Of a stretch of DNA of 7,986 nucleotides, positions 5,523 to 7,986 are shown one piece after another. The DNA is taken from the NCBI GenBank assembly GCA_023137005.1, contig JAGLQE010000040.1:1-7986 (forward strand), read 5' to 3'. The notes beneath the pieces were generated by a model. The model was not told the DNA's origin, ran no database searches, and saw only the letters and a program-made list of their open reading frames with translations. The DNA is from Thermoplasmata archaeon. Lineage in GTDB: Archaea; Thermoplasmatota; Thermoplasmata; SG8-5; JAGLSY01. Position numbers and translations under genes: made by a program. The first letter of the stretch is position 1. Every line of letters begins with the position of its first letter.

Positions 5523-7986
5523 ATGAAAATAAATAAGGAAACCAAGAGCATGGCGAAAAGGACAGATGAGAGGCACTCGGCCCCTCTCCAAACTGTGGCC
5601 TGCCTAGCCTTGGCTCTCCTTATTTTGCTCAGTTCATTGACAATTATGCCCAATACCACGGTCTCTGGAGCTATATTCGATGATATCGGAGGGCCGGATG
5701 CGACCTTCAGGGATGTCGTATGGGAAAATGACGGGGAATATGCCATGGTGGTTGGGAATGATACTGGCAATGGTGTTTCGTATAGATATACGGCATCAAA
5801 TGAGACCTGGGATCCACTGGTGAGTGTTCCCGGCGATAGCTATAATGCGGTTGCCCAGACAGAGCCATATGTTTGGGGCGATAATGTTGAGAATGGAGAG
5901 AATGGGTGGACCACGAGCACGTGGGAAGAAGATGGCGGCAATGATCTTATTGGTGAATGGAAATTCGAGGATGGTCTTGGCATCAATGTGAATGACACCA
6001 GTGGAAATGAGCATCATGGAACGCTTGTCGATGCAGATACAGGAACATGCTGGATCGATGGAATAAGTGGCAAAGCAATAGATTTCAACAACCCTGCCGA
6101 TTATGTAGAAATCGCAGATGTTGCTGATCTAACAAGTGGCTCATTTTCTGGTGATTGCTGGGTAAATCTCACGACACATGTAAATGCTGCAGGTATTGTG
6201 GACAAGTATGCCGGCGCAGGCCCTGGTTGGGGTATATGGGACCAGACAGGCGGCGGCATCAAGTGGTTCGCATATAATGGACTCACCACCACATCAGTGA
6301 TATCATCGGCGATCTCTGTGAATGAATGGCATCATATCGCATGGGTTTATAATGAATCTGCTGGCTCCATCACATTATATATAGACGGTGAGCAGGACAA
6401 TTCCGGAGCAACGGTGAATCCAGGCAGAGGTGTCACTCCCATGAGCATTGGAAAATACTGGACCTACTATCTCAATGGTGCTGTGGACGAGGTACGTCTT
6501 TTTAACCAGGCCCTTTCTCATTCAGAGATATCTGATTATTACAATGAAACAGCCAATAAAGTTGGAGAATGGCATTTCGATGAAGGGGCTGGCACTATTG
6601 CTGTGGATACCAGCCAACACGACAATAACGGAACACTCAATTTCATGGTAGCCAGTGATTGGGTGGAAGGTGTATCTGGAAAAGCATTGAACTTTGACGG
6701 AGCAAACAAGTTTGTGGAATGCGGGAATGATGCCAGCCTGGATCTGCCTCTTGAGTTTACTATTCAGTCCTGGGTGAATACAGCAGATACTGGAGAGTTC
6801 CAGACCGTGGTAAGTAAAGACTATGAGGACTCGGCAACTGGTATATCATATGCCTATCTGCTGAACATAGACAATCGGGTCATAATATATCTGGGTGATG
6901 GTGCGACAAGCGAGAGTCATATAAGCAACACTCCCCTGGCTGTCGATACCTGGAATCATATTGCAATCGTGGCAACAGACACAGAGTTAATATTCTATCT
7001 AAATGGGCAACCAGATGGGGTCTTTGCACATAGTATGACGCCGCAGGTCATAGCCTCGAATGTCTTAATAGGCACAAAGAACGCGGTGGCACAACACTTT
7101 AATGGAGCCATCGATGAAGTGAATATTTGGAACTACTCACTTTCAGCCAGTGATATCCTGGACAATTACAATGAGGGCTGGGATTATTATCTGGAAGAAC
7201 AAACAAGAATGGGTGATTGGAAGTTCGATGAAGGCGCGAATGGATTCGCATATGATGACAGCCAGTATGAACGCACTGGTACATTGATGCCAACTTACCC
7301 AACCAATGCGCCAGTATGGGCTACAGGCATCTCAGGAAGTGCCTTGTATTTCGATGGCGACGATGCTGTGGAAACCGATTATATTCCTAACACTTTCAAC
7401 CTTCATGACCATTCTATCGAGGCTTGGGTGCATCCGACAGATAATGTGGCTGCCGGCGTCATATATGCTGTAGGGGAAGTCGGCGCGAATGGCAAGACCA
7501 TGGAGTTCAAGATAGCCAATGACGAGATCCAGATCTGGCATTGGGGATGGAATTGGAACACGGGGATCAGCATTAATACAAATGAATGGACCCACCTGGC
7601 ATACACCTATGATACCAGCATTAGGACTGGCTACTTATATGTAAACGGCCAATACATAGATAGCTACATCTATGGCGGTGATCTTAATATTCTCAATGAT
7701 GCGAGCATTCCCAGCCAGATCGGCCACGGGTTTAGTTCGAATTATTTCAAGGGCTATATCGATGAGGTCAAAATATGGAACCGCATCCTCGATCCAACTG
7801 AGGTATTAGATTCCTATGGCAGTGCTCTCTCACCAACCTGGCATATCGTTGACCCCACCACCCTTCCCACACCAGGCTCGGGGGTCGCACATGGCTCAGC
7901 GAACAGCTCGGCCAATGCCTGGTGGTTCGGTCATAATGAGACAGGGAGCTATGATAATGGGGCAAAGGTGACTGGCAGTCTTATTT
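5523..7986 (+). CDS. Secreted protein with propeller start, split jelly-roll and three LamG domains (3' partial)
   Basis: Translation from ATG 5523 is open through the last base (821 codons), so the C-terminus is missing. Residues 1-21 are a long charged n-region, 22-42 a hydrophobic core (VACLALALLILLSSL), and S-G-A at 48-50 a possible cleavage site; use of ATG 5550 would shorten the n-region by nine residues. Residues 60-112 contain one propeller blade (DVVWENDGEYAMVVGND at 64-80, then YNAVA at 107) like those of the neighbours. Residues 117-140 (GDNVENGENGWTTSTW) look like the first strands of a MAM-like jelly-roll. Three LamG domains follow at 143-343, 347-555 and 563-767, each starting G(E/D)WxFxxG and ending DEVxxxN...LS/D..E/DI. 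Residues 770-821 (PTWHIVD, ANAWWFGHNETGSYDNG) look like the rest of that jelly-roll. LamG folds usually bind glycans or proteins; no hydrolase residues were seen. Surface adhesion or polysaccharide binding is inferred. Confidence 0.88.
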   Translation, partial: MKINKETKSMAKRTDERHSAPLQTVACLALALLILLSSLTIMPNTTVSGAIFDDIGGPDATFRDVVWENDGEYAMVVGNDTGNGVSYRYTASNETWDPLVSVPGDSYNAVAQTEPYVWGDNVENGENGWTTSTWEEDGGNDLIGEWKFEDGLGINVNDTSGNEHHGTLVDADTGTCWIDGISGKAIDFNNPADYVEIADVADLTSGSFSGDCWVNLTTHVNAAGIVDKYAGAGPGWGIWDQTGGGIKWFAYNGLTTTSVISSAISVNEWHHIAWVYNESAGSITLYIDGEQDNSGATVNPGRGVTPMSIGKYWTYYLNGAVDEVRLFNQALSHSEISDYYNETANKVGEWHFDEGAGTIAVDTSQHDNNGTLNFMVASDWVEGVSGKALNFDGANKFVECGNDASLDLPLEFTIQSWVNTADTGEFQTVVSKDYEDSATGISYAYLLNIDNRVIIYLGDGATSESHISNTPLAVDTWNHIAIVATDTELIFYLNGQPDGVFAHSMTPQVIASNVLIGTKNAVAQHFNGAIDEVNIWNYSLSASDILDNYNEGWDYYLEEQTRMGDWKFDEGANGFAYDDSQYERTGTLMPTYPTNAPVWATGISGSALYFDGDDAVETDYIPNTFNLHDHSIEAWVHPTDNVAAGVIYAVGEVGANGKTMEFKIANDEIQIWHWGWNWNTGISINTNEWTHLAYTYDTSIRTGYLYVNGQYIDSYIYGGDLNILNDASIPSQIGHGFSSNYFKGYIDEVKIWNRILDPTEVLDSYGSALSPTWHIVDPTTLPTPGSGVAHGSANSSANAWWFGHNETGSYDNGAKVTGSLI
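5700..5858 (+). other. Single propeller blade at the start of the fourth gene
   Basis: Residues 60-112 contain DVVWENDGEYAMVVGND, a second strand VSYRYTASNETWDPL and the start of a next blade, SYNAVA. They resemble the first blades of the second gene (DVAWSDDGSIALGVG, LNAVEY) and the third gene (KIAWHSNGEYAVAV). The following expected 'YLVGE' strand is not there; another domain begins instead. Confidence 0.6.
5871..5942 (+). other. First part of a MAM-like jelly-roll domain
   Basis: Residues 117-140 read VWGDNVENGENGWTTSTW plus a short acidic-glycine tail. A D-(D/N)-hydrophobic-E-x-G-x-x-G-W opening is typical of secreted jelly-roll domains whose next strands are 'WHxxD' and 'WWxG...YDxG...SGSL'. 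Those strands appear only about 630 residues later. Confidence 0.5.
5949..6551 (+). repeat. LamG (Laminin_G_3-like) domain 1
   Basis: Residues 143-343. It starts IGEWKFEDG, has DTSGNEHHGTL, GISGKAIDF, a NEWHHIAWVY strand, ITLYIDGE and the closing GAVDEVRLFNQALSHSEI. These are the usual landmarks of concanavalin-A-like LamG_3 domains. Confidence 0.85.
6561..7187 (+). repeat. LamG (Laminin_G_3-like) domain 2
   Basis: Residues 347-555. Landmarks are GEWHFDEGAG, DTSQHDNNGTL, GVSGKALNFDG, FTIQSWVNT, DTWNHIAIVA, LIFYLNGQ and GAIDEVNIWNYSLSASDI. It is about 204 residues downstream of copy 1 measured from the opening Trp (146 to 350) and is clearly diverged from it. Confidence 0.87.
7209..7823 (+). 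repeat. LamG (Laminin_G_3-like) domain 3
   Basis: Residues 563-767. Landmarks are GDWKFDEGAN, DDSQYERTGTL, GISGSALYFDGDD, HSIEAWVHPT, NEWTHLAYTY, GYLYVNGQ and GYIDEVKIWNRILDPTEV. The opening Trp is 216 residues after that of copy 2. DNA identity between the three copies looks low, so this is an old duplication or separate acquisition. Confidence 0.87.
7830..7986 (+). other. Second part of the MAM-like jelly-roll domain, cut by the window end
   Basis: Residues 770-821 read PTWHIVDPTT, a Ser/Ala-rich turn, ANAWWFGHNETGSYDNG and a KVTGSLI strand. These are the middle strands of the jelly-roll type that begins at residue 117. The expected next element, a short 'TP/SP-x-hydrophobic' strand, would lie just beyond the window. 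Confidence 0.5.

Noticed and set aside
5592..5604. A lipobox-like TVAC at residues 24-27 of the fourth gene.
   Set aside because: The hydrophobic core follows the Cys instead of preceding it, and the -3 position is Thr, so lipoprotein processing there is unlikely.

Overview
The window holds four consecutive + strand genes with almost no DNA between them (gaps of 21, 7 and 1 nt), so it reads as part of one operon cut at both ends. All four look like exported surface or extracellular proteins. No RNA genes, mobile elements, CRISPR arrays, promoters or terminators could be supported, and no gene-free stretch exceeds 21 nt.

Layout: (1) 1-594, the last 197 codons of a protein whose 5' part lies outside the window. 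(2) 616-2826, a complete 736-residue protein with a signal peptide, a probable seven-blade beta-propeller and a long C-terminal module. (3) 2834-5521, a complete 895-residue paralogue with the same propeller and module plus an extra N-terminal jelly-roll domain. (4) 5523-7986, the first 821 codons of a larger protein that starts like its neighbours (signal peptide, first propeller blade). It then changes into a jelly-roll fragment, three tandem LamG (Laminin_G_3-like) domains and the continuation of that jelly-roll, still open at the window end.

Genes 1 to 3 share a C-terminal module that I do not recognise as a named family. Its landmarks are a PHxxxxDMWKxSDG entry (genes 2 and 3), an SGxPxGNAPPG turn, a near-invariant NGTTAHGPWGSDxNG motif and a final AEGxYxAxITFxIG strand. 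Five N-x-S/T sequons occupy equivalent positions in all three copies. None of the visible C-termini carries a membrane anchor or sorting signal.

The likely source is an archaeon, perhaps a Thermoplasmatota relative. Reasons are the purine-rich Shine-Dalgarno sites, frequent ATA and AGA/AGG codons, conserved N-glycosylation sequons, and propeller blades of the 'DVxWxxDGxxAxxVG' type that I associate with secreted proteins of that group. This is inference; a bacterial source is not excluded. Together the genes suggest a locus producing a family of glycosylated, propeller-based adhesins or glycan-binding surface proteins diversified by domain gain. No enzymatic active site was seen.
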